From NCBI GenBank assembly GCA_037179385.1, contig CM074187.1, forward strand, positions 8,178,450 to 8,242,449: a DNA stretch of 64,000 nucleotides, given 5' to 3'. This document shows positions 38,079-49,859 of the stretch, piece after piece. The stretch comes from Holothuria scabra. Lineage: Eukaryota; Echinodermata; Holothuroidea; Aspidochirotida; Holothuriidae. Within the stretch, counting starts at the first letter, position 1, and the number at the start of each line of letters is the position of its first letter. The notes beneath the pieces are model-generated. The model worked only from the letters and a program-made list of their open reading frames with translations, did not search any database and was not told the origin of the DNA. Made by a program: the position numbers and the translations under genes.

Positions 38079-40126
38079 CAGTAGCGTAGCCAGCGGGGGG
38101 GGGGCAAGGTGGGCAGAGTGCCCCCCAAAGAAATTTTGGGGACGCGATGGGCGATGTTGAAAAAATGAAGGAGACCCCCCCCCCAAAAAAAAATAAAAAA
38201 AAGATAAACGGCAAGAGGAGGGAGGGAATCGGGGGCATTTTTTTACAGTTTTTCGAGGGGGGGGGGCTCTAATATGTTACGATAAGGTATGCAGTCCCCG
38301 ACGGCGAATAGTCTCCACGATGGTTTACCTGTTTTTTGCTCTCAAGGGACAATTTCCCTAATAAGAACCCCAAATTTTCGGCGCGCTACGCACACTGTAG
38401 ATTCACTCCATTTTTTTTCAATACTTCCATTCCACATATCCAGGGATTGTTATTCCTGCCAATTAACCAAGTAACGGGTAGGCAGAGTACACAGGTTTTG
38501 TAGAGGTAGTAAATTTCATCTCATATCACAAAGCCTAGTTGCTGTTCTCTTGTGTGTGTCTGCGATAGGTCAGTTGGTGAGCGACTCACGGAGCATAGTT
38601 TGGCTATTTTATCGGGTATTCCAGGTGGTTTCGACACAATGTATGTTTTCCCCGATACGGTCTACAACCCCTACAGTTTCTATTTTTTTCTTTTTTGTTC
38701 TTAATGATTACATAGACTATGTTATTTTTGTAAGCCTACCCAAAATTTTCGCGCGCTTCGCGCGCTTTGCAATTTCACGATTCAGACCCAAAAGAACACT
38801 ACCAGTGCGCAACTCGGCTTTTAAAATATTAAGTAATATGGTGCAAAATGTACTCCAGGCTGCAATGACGTGGGATAGTTAGGCTCCTTCCTATCCCCTT
38901 CTCACCACCCCCTCGACATAGGGGCTGTCGGCTGTTCTGGTCGCTGGCATGGCCCGCCCCTCTGTCGGGAATAATCTGTCGCCTTCCCATAGTCGGTTTA
39001 GTTATTTTGGCTTTCAAAAGAGTTATTTCTGCGATAGAACCCAAAATGTTCGATACGCTTTGCACACTCTTCCTCAGTTCCGTTACCTAGAGCTAATAAA
39101 GTTTAAACCCTTCCCATCTTTTCAAGTAAATTAATAAGTAGAATAAATGGATTAATGTACATGTCGGAAATTTCATCTCATTTCGCTAAACTTAGTTGAT
39201 AATCTCTTGTGTCAGTCGTGCGGTACCGACTCGAAGAAGGAAGTACAATATAAGTTGTGCCCGATAGGGCCCAAATGCCGGGACAATTGACCTATATAAG
39301 CTTTAAATAAGTACAAATTCTTTTTATAGTGCGCACTTACTCCCGCCCAGACCTTAACACAATTGCCTAGGGACCCATTGACTCGTACAGTAACCCTCTT
39401 ACAGCCTCACGCTTACTCTCGAGGGAATAAGGAAAACATTGATACAAGATTGAAAATGTCAAAAATTCCAGCTTAGGTGTTTACCAGATCGCTCAATTTT
39501 GATGTAAAATTGCAAAATCTCCTTGGGGAAGGAGGGGGAGAACCATGCCCGCTCCCCGTTCCTTCGCTCGGCTCCTCACTTGGGCGCTTCGCTCCCTCAA
39601 GAAAATGCCGCATCCCAGTGGCGGCGATGAAAAATAAAAAAGTGGGGGCTAAAGGTATGTTCAGACCCTTAATATTTGTCAAGTGCTCCAATTAAGAAGC
39701 CGGGAGAATTTCGAAGTCTGGCTGAACATATTCTTGCTTAGAACACTCGGGAAGTGCCGTTTTCGGGCATCTGAGGGGTTTGTAAAGCCAAAAATTTCCT
39801 GGTACGCTCCGTGCCAATCGATGGTAGAACCCCGCTTAGAAACATGTATTAACATGTTTCATAGACTGTTACTTTTTTTTTTTTTGCATTAAATGAGAAA
39901 TTTCAGAAATGAGATCCATATTTCCAGGCTGGTAACATGCAGCATAAAACACTCGGGAAGAGCCGTTTCCTGCCGTCTGAGGGGTTTCTAAAACCAAAAA
40001 TTTTCTTGTACGCTCCGCGCCAACTGATGGTGGCGCTCCGCATAGATAGTCCTGTCGGTCAAGATTGGGGACGATGAGTCGACTTTGCCCCCCCCCCCCC
40101 ACAAGAAAATCCTGGCTACGCCCCTG
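38079..40126. mobile_element. non-autonomous hAT-type element, 2.05 kb
   Basis: Starts CAGTAGCGTAGCCAG and ends CTGGCTACGCCCCTG. Perfect 8-bp duplication AGGCATTT (38,071-38,078 and 40,127-40,134). Long G/C tracts lie just inside both ends. The interior includes two inverted module copies (about 39,815 and 40,015) and a possible further end (CAGTGGCGGCGATG near 39,609). Confidence 0.85.
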
Positions 40127-41480
40127 AGGCATTTTGTTACAGTACTAATTTTATAAGTCTCTCGTACCCCTCAGGGAAGATATAGAGAAATATACTGGAA
40201 CTGAAACCAATAATTGAGACCGATTAAAAAACAGAATAAACAAAATGTAACATTTCGTTTTACAGATGACCTAAGGGATTCTAGAAAAGGTCAATTTGAG
40301 TCTATTTAAATCAATAATACTGCATTCATTATACGTCATCCCTGCTATGTGTATATGCGTAACAACTTGACTGTGCATGCGTGTTTTTTCTTTCTTTTTT
40401 GTGAATAGGTTTTAGGTGAGTACGTTGCTTATAGACGGACTCCGGTCACGGACACAATCTGAGGTTCCGACTGTTGGAAAATTTTTCCCCCAATTCACAA
40501 GTCAGATCTACACCCCTGCCATGATATCCTCCTGAATGGGCCATGAATAAGATCCTCCTAAAAATCTTCTTTACCGTTTCAGAGATATGGGTATTTAATT
40601 ATATTTCAGTATATTTAACAGAATTTGAATGTGAAGGGACATGCCTACTTTTTCAAGAAGACATTTTCGCGACGCAATTTTCAAAGCGCATTTGACTCTA
40701 ACTTAGCCCAAATTATTTGACGACAGTGGAAACGCCAAAGGGGGAAATGATGAAAATTATGCCCTAAAATTTGGGACGTGCTCCCCAATAAGATCATGGG
40801 GTGAAAACATTATGCAAAAACCGTGTATATATTGATGTAGAAATAAAAAGAAATATCCCAGACCCGTAGCCTGACAGGAGCTCGGGAGCGTGACTCTCGC
40901 ATACCCGTGCAGAAGGTGACATAACCCGAATTTCATTGAAGGGGGGGGGGGGAGGCTGGTTGGGCAAAGAGTTCAAGTGGAGGGAGAGCATTAACAACAC
41001 CATCTTAGCGGAGCACCACCACCGGTTGGCGCATAGTGTACAGAAATAATTTTGGCTTAGATACCTTTCAGATTGCCGGAAGTGGTGCTTCCCACTCTCT
41101 CTCTCTTGTCTTTTAAGTTTCAGCTATCTCTTCTTCTTGTTTTAAAAAAGTTTATAAATTTACAATCCCACTTTGGCCGTTGTGGAGGGGCGGTTTGGGC
41201 ATTTCAAATTTATTCATGAATTGAAAATATTACTTCTTAAAGCGGCTCATTGAGTTGGTTCATGACAATCAACAAATTTTTCCAAACTTGTTTAGTTTTC
41301 TTCACATACCAATGACAAATGGTCAAACTTATACAATCCTCGTATCCTACTTGTAAGTTACTGTTTTACGAGTGAGTACAAAACGGTTCAAGTCGGTTTT
41401 CAAAATTTGTGACCAGACACTTTTTCAAATAAGGACGGTACAACACTGTTACAATTCAGGACACTAGAAAATTCAAAATT
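40127..41480. repeat. intergenic stretch with an internal-only hAT-family fragment
   Basis: About 40,930-41,100 carries a G tract, the TTAGCGGAGCACCACCACCG module and GCCGGAAGTGGTGCTTCCCA. No element ends were found. The rest holds no gene. Confidence 0.5.
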
Positions 41481-41762
41481 TTAAACGGCCAAACCTCTCA
41501 CCCCAAACTACAATTTTGGTACGGGGTACCGACATTCTCAATTGGCTCAGCTCTCTGATTAACAGCTAATTCAAACAATGCAGAGTATCAAAGCTTATTT
41601 TACACAGCAGTACCGTTCAGACTTTTTCTTTACTCACCTTGAAGCAATAAACTGAGATTGTATTTGGATGAGCATGAATTTCAGACAAGTTGTGGGAGGG
41701 GATTAAGTAAGAAGGTTAGAAAAATAATTGGTACTGTTTGGGGTGAGAGAACTAGGCCTTAA
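41481..41762 (+). mobile_element. TTAA-flanked MITE, family with TCTCACCCCAAAC ends, copy A
   Basis: TTAA at both edges (41,481-41,484 and 41,759-41,762). Inverted ends CGGCCAAACCTCTCACCCCA and GGGGTGAGAGAACTAGGCC. The interior is shared with copies B-D (CTCAATTGGCTCAGCTCT, AATAAACTGAGATTGT). Confidence 0.88.
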
Positions 41763-42110
41763 ACGTTTTCCGTGTCTTTTGGACTTGAAACTTGAGTTGT
41801 TATGCTAGCTATAAGCATTGTCATGACTGTGGTAGCGACCTTTTAACACACTCATTAAGTTATGATACCGTATCAACTCACTGAGCCCCTTTCACACGTG
41901 CTCCCATGGAGTATTTTTACTTATCAAGGTTAAGCTACTAACATGATGCCACTAACATTTCGCGCGGTCCTATTATTGCAAGGTACAAAATGTACAGCTA
42001 TTGCTTCCATATCTTTTTTTCACAGATACCATCTGGGACAACTGCGGCCTTGCCAGGATCTTCCGTCATTGCTATTCTCACATCGATTACCTTTTATCCA
42101 AATATTAATA

Positions 42111-42209
42111 GCCAGTGAGCCAAAACTGGAAAAAGGGCCGAGGCCGGCTCGACTTGAACCAGTACGTTGGAAACTGGGCCGTAAAACTCTATCTACTAAC
42201 TAACTAACC
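42111..42209 (+). mobile_element. tRNA-derived SINE fragment with AACT tail
   Basis: CCAGTGAGCCAAAACTGGAA, GGCCGGCTCGACTTGAACCA, GGAAACTGGGCCGTAAAACT, then three AACT units. Confidence 0.8.
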
Positions 42210-42391
42210 AAATATTACTTTCGAAACTGTAACTTATCCATTTTCGACGTCTTTAAACGGGTGTCAAGTAAATGACTACGGGGGTCTAAAAAGTGCACCT
42301 CCCTGATATAACACGGCCGACAAAATTAAGTATGAAAGAACAGTACTAAGAGACCCTTTAACAGTTGAAACATATTTTTACCTTCCTTTGT

Positions 42392-42709
42392 CAATTTTGC
42401 CCTGCAAGATTGTAGTCAGCGTCCTGTGACATGTATTGTTAAAGATGGAGTGTCGTCATAAAAAAAATCTCAGAACGCAAGCCTTGGGTAACCTTTGCAC
42501 GGATTACCGGACGCCACTACCAAGTGACTTCATAACTTATTTCTCAAATATTCATATTTCAGATATTAATCGTGAGGTCACGTGCTCGTGACGTAATCCG
42601 TGAAAAGGTTACCGAAGACCTGCGTTTTCAGATTTCGTTAAAGATGACACTCCATCTTTAGCAATATACGTCACAGGACGCTGACTACAATCTTGCAGGG
42701 CAAAAATGC
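42392..42709. mobile_element. fold-back MITE with about 115-bp arms
   Basis: The left arm begins ATTTTGCCCTGCAAGATTGT and the right arm ends with its inverse. Arms run through GTAACCTTT-CACGGATTAC. The unpaired centre is about 75 bp. No coding frame. Confidence 0.85.
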
Positions 42710-45700
42710 TTTTTCCGCAATGATTCTATTGAATGACACTGCTGACCCTATTGGGCCGTTTCTGTACGTATCCTCTAGTCCCGGTTTCAACTCGCCTACT
42801 CACCCAACTACTTGTATACGATCGATGGACCGATGCATGAAAGTTAACATATTTTCATGAAAAAAAATCCACCCAGCAAATAGGAAAGGAAAAAAAACGA
42901 AAGGTGTGCACTGCCCATGACCAATGACTAACTGCATATGAGATGTTTTCATGTTGAAGACTACTTCAAATTTCATGCAAATTAGTTTGCCGCAAATTTC
43001 AAATCCTACGAAAACACCTAGGTTATAGGTATTATGTTACATTCAGCTCAGGACTCCTGTTCCTAGGATAGCAACATGATCAAACTGTCTGTATTTACAG
43101 CTCTGCACATGGTGACCCTGTGACCCAAAAAGGCACTTCGGTGGCGCTATTTGCATTTCAATGTCCAGTTCTTATGAGTGACTGAAAAATTGTAACAAAT
43201 ACCACATTCTACTTCGCCATTACACTAGACTAATTGCTTATCAGCTGCCCATACTTTCTCACGTAATCCCTTCGTTCATGGAATGTTTTGGTAGAATCTT
43301 AATCAAACTTCGTCCCATGGGCTTGTTCAATTTGGCTACTGAGATGAGGAGAATAAGGTTTGAAGTAGTTGGCGACCTGGATGAATCTTCCTCTTTTACA
43401 ATCATGCAAGGTTTCTGTGTAACCTATTGCGTATATGTGAAATCTTGCCATCTTTAACAACATTCTACTCCAATTGACCACGTTTGATTTAAAGTTTTTC
43501 CTTTTTTCTTGGGTAAAGTTGGGAAATGGGTCTCAGGATGCAATTGGAGAATGCTGGAATCTTTAACGGAAATTGTTGTTTGTGTGAAGTCGATATGATA
43601 CAAACGGTCCAAAGTACAGCTTCGAAATATTTGTTCGTAAGTTTCGTACTTTAGGGGTGGGACTATGTCATGAAAAACCCACTATCTAACCTGAATATAT
43701 ATCCCTAGTGTATAGTGATATTGTGGAGCTCAAGTCGGCAATCGAAACTTCTCAGTGTTTCACGGACTCAGAACGTTGTTTCATTATTGTGAAGATTGCG
43801 GCTGCAGACTTCGAGGAACTTGCTCAGTGTAGCAGGCTGTCTGCATTCCTAGGCCCAGTTAGAGAACAGAAAAATGGGAACAAATTGCAAAACCACACTT
43901 CTAGATTTTCTGGTACCTTCCAATAATTTTTCGTTCATTTTGCAACAGTATACATTTCGAGGTAATAAAAAGGAAAATTAGTGCAACTATTTAAACAAAC
44001 ATTTGTTACCAACAAGTAGCCTCAAATTACTACAAACGTCCCAACTTTTAACTCTATTTCAATGATAATAACTGTCAACTTGAAAAATTTAATATAAAAT
44101 AACATGCATTTATACGCTTGAAATTTACTATGCATTCATATGGAATAAAATGCAAGTGATCAAACGGTTCAAGGGCCGTTATCTCATCATAGGTAATAAA
44201 TGATTCACTTCACTGAACTTCAATGAGCACTGAGCTTCTCGTCAAACCGAATGTCTTATGATGTCAGGTGAAGATTATGACAGTGGCTTTTTACCACACA
44301 TGTGTACGATTGTCCGATTTTGCCGCTCGGTAAGCAAGAAAGAGTGTACTTTTGCATCGTGATATACACCTCTCAAGCTCAGTACTTTTGGGAAAATATC
44401 ACATTTGACTGCACTAAGTTAGAAAGATGGCATTGAAGTAATTATCATCATCATATTCTGCATGTGAATTCGTCTTGTCTTTTGCACATAACTTCCTTCA
44501 CATGACACGGATTATACAGTGCATAAGACACACATAACAGACCTTATGCATATGATGTCACAGAGCGGAAAGTACGCCCTCCTTTGATGGGCAAAACAAA
44601 CCAACACAGACAAATGCAGACAGCTTATTTGTTAACCAGTCGAATACACCCATTCTTTTCTACACTTGCTGGGCAAATGCTTATTTCAGGTTCTGTTAAA
44701 AGGATGATGTTAGTATGTCGTCAATGCATGGGGTCTATTCCTAACAATGCATATTACTGCCGGCGGTATAAAGGAATCACAACATGCGGAATAAGTTGTT
44801 TACACTTGCAGTAAACCATGAAAATGCAACCGTGATTTGATTTTCAATAAAAACCTCAGTAATTTCTCGTTTGTAAGATGAAGCACTCTGTGCCTAATGT
44901 GAAAACAAGATTTAAAAAAAAATACAGTAGATACGAAAGACCATTGCACAGCGAGCGACAATTAAGTCTTCTAGAATGGTTTGTCTGCTATTTTAATAGG
45001 AACAAAACTTTATGGATGAGTTGGAAATGATCTCTGAATATTTCCTAGGCCGATTTGAATTTTTGTAAATAATGACCTTACATAGAATAGATTTTGAACA
45101 ACAAATTAAAATATGAGGTTATCTACATGAGTATATTTTGATGAAATAGAAAGAAGGATTCAAGTAGATTTCTGCCATCAACTGGTTGAGGAGACCTATG
45201 GAGGTTTATCATCGATGTCACTGCTTTGCCCGCCTCTTTTTTGACATACTGGCGTCTGGTGTGCAACAATTCTTGCCAAGATACTATTGAGCCCTCGTAT
45301 TCCTACCAAATTTACTGCTCATGAGCAGAGACGTCCAGTATGCCAAATTGAATCAAATGCTGACGTCACGAGAAAAATTCCACGAGGAGGATGCACGGTG
45401 CAAACTAGTACAATAAAAGTGTAAAAGGCACACTTTACCTAGGATCAGTCTGAACAGGGACCCGTTCCACAAAGAGTTACGCACAATCTTAAGTATGATT
45501 TACTGTTGACTTAAGTATGGGGAATCAAACTTAAGATTGTGCGTAACTCTTTGTGGAACAGGCCCCCGATCTATAAAGATTACTTTGTTACCGTATCTAA
45601 CTTTTTGTAATACCTTTTTCATTTCACATCAAGGGAGTCATTTTTACACCTTACAATACTGTGACTTGGGATTTACCTACTAAGACAATCCCTGCTTTTG

Positions 45701-47852
45701 TTATGACTTATGACCATATACTTCTTACTTCCCTGAGTTTCTGTTTCATAAAACAATGACCACATCTCTGCATGTTGATCAGAAATACTCCATGTGATGT
45801 TACATATACATTGTCTGTAACAAATTGGCCTTCATTTACTTTCGATAGATTCAGAGTACAGGGTCAAAGCTCTGCTGGAGGGTGGCTGGGGTGGGGATTG
45901 AAGGGGTTTCCAGAAGAAGCTTCTTCCCCTAACTTTTATAAAGCTTCATTAATTATGATTCTGCATCTATATTTCATTCCCATTTGGAACCTTCCCCCTC
46001 CCTCTTGCCAATCCCCATTGCTATCACACACATCCTTTTTTCTAGCTGGAGGTGATACAATTTGCAATAATTTCAAACTACTAATAGCAACACATTGTAA
46101 ATGTAAAAAATCATTGCAAGAAGTATACATAGTGATTGTGAACAATGTAGAAAGCTACAAAATGTAAAAAAGGAAAAATGAATGGAATGGCAGCACAAAT
46201 TTAGTATTGATCATTTCATAGATGAAATGAGTATAAAAATAGAGTTAGCTCATCGTGTTCCCTTCATTACCTTGCTTTCCGAATTAACTCAGTTCTTCAA
46301 GGCACTTTTATAGTCCGACCTCTTTCCAACATGGTCAATTAGGCTAACTTAAAGAAGGCAATTCCCTTTTACCAATTTTTTTGGCTTTTAATCTAGCATT
46401 AGAAATTTCATGAATTTTAAGTCCTTATCTTCTTCATGTGATGCAGTTTAGTTACAACAATTAATTACTACACCTAACTAAGTTGTATAAAAATCATGAC
46501 CTTTGCTAAATTATGAGCGAAGTAATGACTGATGTGGAGGAGGTTAAAAATTTCCAAAATTTGGCAAATTTGCATGTGTTCTATATATTTAGTGCTACTT
46601 TGATAAGCAAGGGTGTGCCTTGCCATCATTTGCAAAAAAAGTCCTAAATTACACAAACCCAAGATCCTTTATATCAGCCAAGGTACAGTGCCACCCCTTC
46701 TTAGAAATAGAATTTTGGTTATTGCTGTTCTTAGAGACATACCAATGAAAGTTTCCATTAGACAGGGTTGTCCTTTAATACAAAAATCGCTTAAAAAACA
46801 ATTAGGCTGAAAGTTGAAAGTTTCATCCAATGCCACTAATCTGATCATGGAAAAACAAATGATCTCACAAGAAATGCAGCTAGGACATTTATCATGTTTT
46901 CCTTCTTATATGGTTAGTTTTGTCAAGAAATAACATCAGCTAGAACTTCAATTCTCCTTAAGATCAGTGACAATAAAGTGGGTCTTTTTCTGTTTCCTTA
47001 TCATCTGTTTGAATTCGAAATCAGGTGCTGCTAGAATACCAAAAAATATTTTCATGTAGATATAGCAGAAAGTTATGCCATACTGGTAGACTAGCTACAA
47101 CAAAACACGGAGGTATAATTACATATTTAATATTGAAATCATACCTTCATAAAGGAATACAATGCTTTGTCCCATAATGTGCCTTGAAGACACCTCAGAT
47201 ATCCCATCATGCACTATATCTATAGATAAAATAATATTTCTTTGAAAATTAATATATTTTGAAAACCACTTATAAGGGGATATCAGAAAATGAAATAGAT
47301 AATTCTCTGCATTTTTAAAACAGAATTTTTTGTATCATTCCATTTTCAATTAAGTTTAAGATTGCTTTTGAAAAAGTCAGTATAACTTGCCATCTGTTTG
47401 GCAAATACCCTAACCATTAGTCTCGGAAATGTTTGTATAATAATACCAACTTAATACTGGCACAAGCAAACTAAACCCATTGTCTTCCTAAGAAATATAT
47501 TTGATAAATTTCATGTTTTGAATTACAGATCTACCTATGTTCATTTTGAAATGAGTCTTGGCAAATAAAAGCAATCAAAGACACACATTGCAGCTTTCAA
47601 CTATTATCAACATATCAAACTTACTACTTGTGGCTACATGTACATATTCTTTGAACCCATCATGAATATTCATGACTTGAACAACACTCCAGAAATTCTA
47701 ATCCTATTTACTATTATGCCTGTATCATATACTACATATTTTTTCACATACCATATTTGAGAGGTAGTCTCATTTTAAGCTACTCATTAGAGTGAACAAT
47801 ACTGGCGATAAGATTGGCAACTTAAGTAAGAGGGCACAAATTTAGGCTTTGC
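42710..47852. other. intergenic, no confident gene
   Basis: Contains one 98-bp hairpin (45,467-45,564). Frames at 43,299-43,481(-), 43,708-43,926(+) and 45,772-46,167(+) were examined. None shows a recognisable domain or a good splice context. Confidence 0.45.
45467..45564. mobile_element. short perfect-stem hairpin element
   Basis: Arms of about 31 bp (GTTCCACAAAGAGTTACGCA and onward to CTTAAGT) pair perfectly around a loop of about 35 nt. Probably a small MITE or a solo terminal pair. Confidence 0.75.
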
Positions 47853-48162
47853 TTGAAGGACCAATCCTCTCACCCCAAACTACAATTCTGGTATGGGGGT
47901 ACCAAAATTCTCCATTGGCTCAGCTCTTTGATTGACAGCTAATTCAAATAAAACAAAGTTCCAAAGCTTGTATTAAACAGCATGAACTGTAGTGAAAGTG
48001 TTTTGATTATGCACATTGAGCGTTTCTATACTCATTCTGAAACAATAAACTGAGATTGTGTCTGGATGAGGATGAAACTCAGATAATTGTGGGGTGGGGG
48101 GCAGCTTAAGTAAGAAGGTTAGGTGAATTGATACTGTTTGGGTGAGAAAATTGGGCCTTTAA
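47853..48162 (+). mobile_element. TTAA-type MITE, copy B
   Basis: Left edge TTGA (mutated TTAA) then AGGACCAATCCTCTCACCCC. Right edge GGGTGAGAAAATTGGGCCT then TTAA. It lies about 215 bp beyond the last canopy exon. Confidence 0.85.
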
Positions 48163-48364
48163 GACTATTATCATACTATAAATACCTTTTAGCCCTCCCC
48201 TTCTATGACGTTGTCTGGAAACAAGCAAACGCAACTTCAACATACATACACACATCCATATACCTGTGGCATCATGGCCAAAATATTTGTTTGAAAGGCA
48301 GCTGGTGAAGAAGCTATAAACCAATGTGACCTGGATGGAGAAAATACTTGTCAACAGGTGTTGA

Positions 48365-48370
48365 TTTATT
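48365..48370 (-). terminator. candidate polyadenylation signal of the canopy gene
   Basis: AATAAA on the minus strand begins 5 nt after the TGA stop. If used, the 3' UTR would be only about 25-40 nt. I did not survey further signals downstream exhaustively. Confidence 0.35.
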
Positions 48371-48375
48371 CTTTT

Positions 48376-48413
48376 TCATAACTCATCTTTATCTGTGACT
48401 GGTTGGCAATATC
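48376..48413 (-). CDS. CNPY2: canopy family ER protein (CNPY2-like), last coding exon ending in KDEL
   Basis: Only 38 coding nt, too short for ordinary ORF calling. After a TTTTTATTGTTTTTCAG acceptor, GA completes the Gly codon. The frame then reads YCQPVTDKDEL followed by TGA. Cys and the terminal KDEL match the expected end of an ER-lumen canopy protein (vertebrate CNPY2 ends HDEL), so retrieval by the KDEL receptor is expected. The four exons give 148 residues. With a missing signal-peptide exon of about 30-35 residues, the total would be near the roughly 182 of human CNPY2. The phase fit, acceptor, Cys and KDEL together make this tiny exon convincing despite the 4.6-kb intron. Confidence 0.87.
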
Positions 48414-49859
48414 CTGAAAAACAATAAAAATTATGACTACAATTTATTTCTTCTGTAAATCTTATGATGTGGAATTGTTGACAAACTAAAATGTCAGTCT
48501 GTAAAACTCATTTGCTCAGCAACAAGTTTTAAAAGCACATCTACAGTATTTATAATGATTTTTTTAATACTTGAATATGCTGAAGGTGAATTACTTCATT
48601 ATAGCTACGCAGCATAAATGCCAGCGACCCATTTTACTAGTATACCTGATTGCATGAAGAGCCTGCAATAATCTCATTATTTACTCAATAAAGCAATCAT
48701 TCTGTAGGAGTAAATCCCCTTTGGACTTACAGGATATGCCTATGCACGGCATTCCCTATCGGGTCAAGTAATTGGGATTGATTCCAACAGTATTTGAAAC
48801 TTATTTGAATTTAACCTTTTTAATCTAGCTGACATCATAATAGCACATTTATGTTCATGTGTCATTAAATCCCAGCTCAGCAACAAACCTCTTGTGGATC
48901 TAATTAATTGTGAAAGGTACCAATGTACTATAAAAGTTACACCTACATTGTCTTAAGCTTACATTACTAGTTGTGTATCACTCCATGTAAAAACCACTGA
49001 CTTAATACCCAGCCTGGGCCAATGAAACTGAACCATAAAACAATGAGGTTATACAGGGCATTAATCTTTCCTAAATAAGATATTTATTTAGAATTCATAG
49101 AAACAAAATAACAAAAATTTTGTTCACTAAGAAATCCACTTCCCACAGACTTCCACGTTTATGACCCTCGATGGCCTGTTATATGCTGCCTCAAAGTCAC
49201 TCTCACTCACACGCTCACAATAGTGTGCTAATTGTATAAAATGTGATACAACGAGCAGTGGCGACTACTCCCAATGATTTCACAAACTGGGTCAAAGCAG
49301 TGTTTATAAATTGGGTGAATCCGTGTGTGAAACCATATTGTTTCAATCGGCCCTATTTTTGCAACTTATTAAGCTATTTACAAAACTCAAAATATTAGCA
49401 TTTGCAGTGAACCACATGATATGTGTTAAAATGTGAAGTTTTTATTTCGGCTATTATAGTTTGATCTTTAATTTAACTTCTTTTAGCTGTTTCTTTATAA
49501 TTTTTGTGATCAGTTTTAAAATCAGTTTAATTTTTTAGTGCATAAGAGTAATAAAGATTGAAAATTCTGATTATTATGGGCTTTAAAGTGCAAAAATTGG
49601 GAACAATTCCTCTGAAAATGAAGCAGTTGGGAAGCATGCACTTGTATGTGATGTAATGCAAGCTGACATTTCAAAACCAGAATGCAAAAATGCATTGTTT
49701 CGATGATACATTCATGCTCTTTTCAATAAAATGCTACATTTCTTGTAACAAGTGTCGACCCAAAATAACCTTTGCCTCCACCTGTAAGTGACTGGTTTTT
49801 CTTTTAACCAAAAAATTTCTCTATTCAAAAAGCCAAATTTCATACTGTGCCTTATGATA

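Noticed and set aside
43708..43926. Plus-strand 72-codon frame with protein-like composition
   Set aside because: No recognisable domain, no convincing splice sites or neighbours. Left as unexplained.
45772..46167. Plus-strand 131-codon frame
   Set aside because: Low-complexity, Pro/Ser clusters, no motif. The opposite strand is also open. Probably chance.
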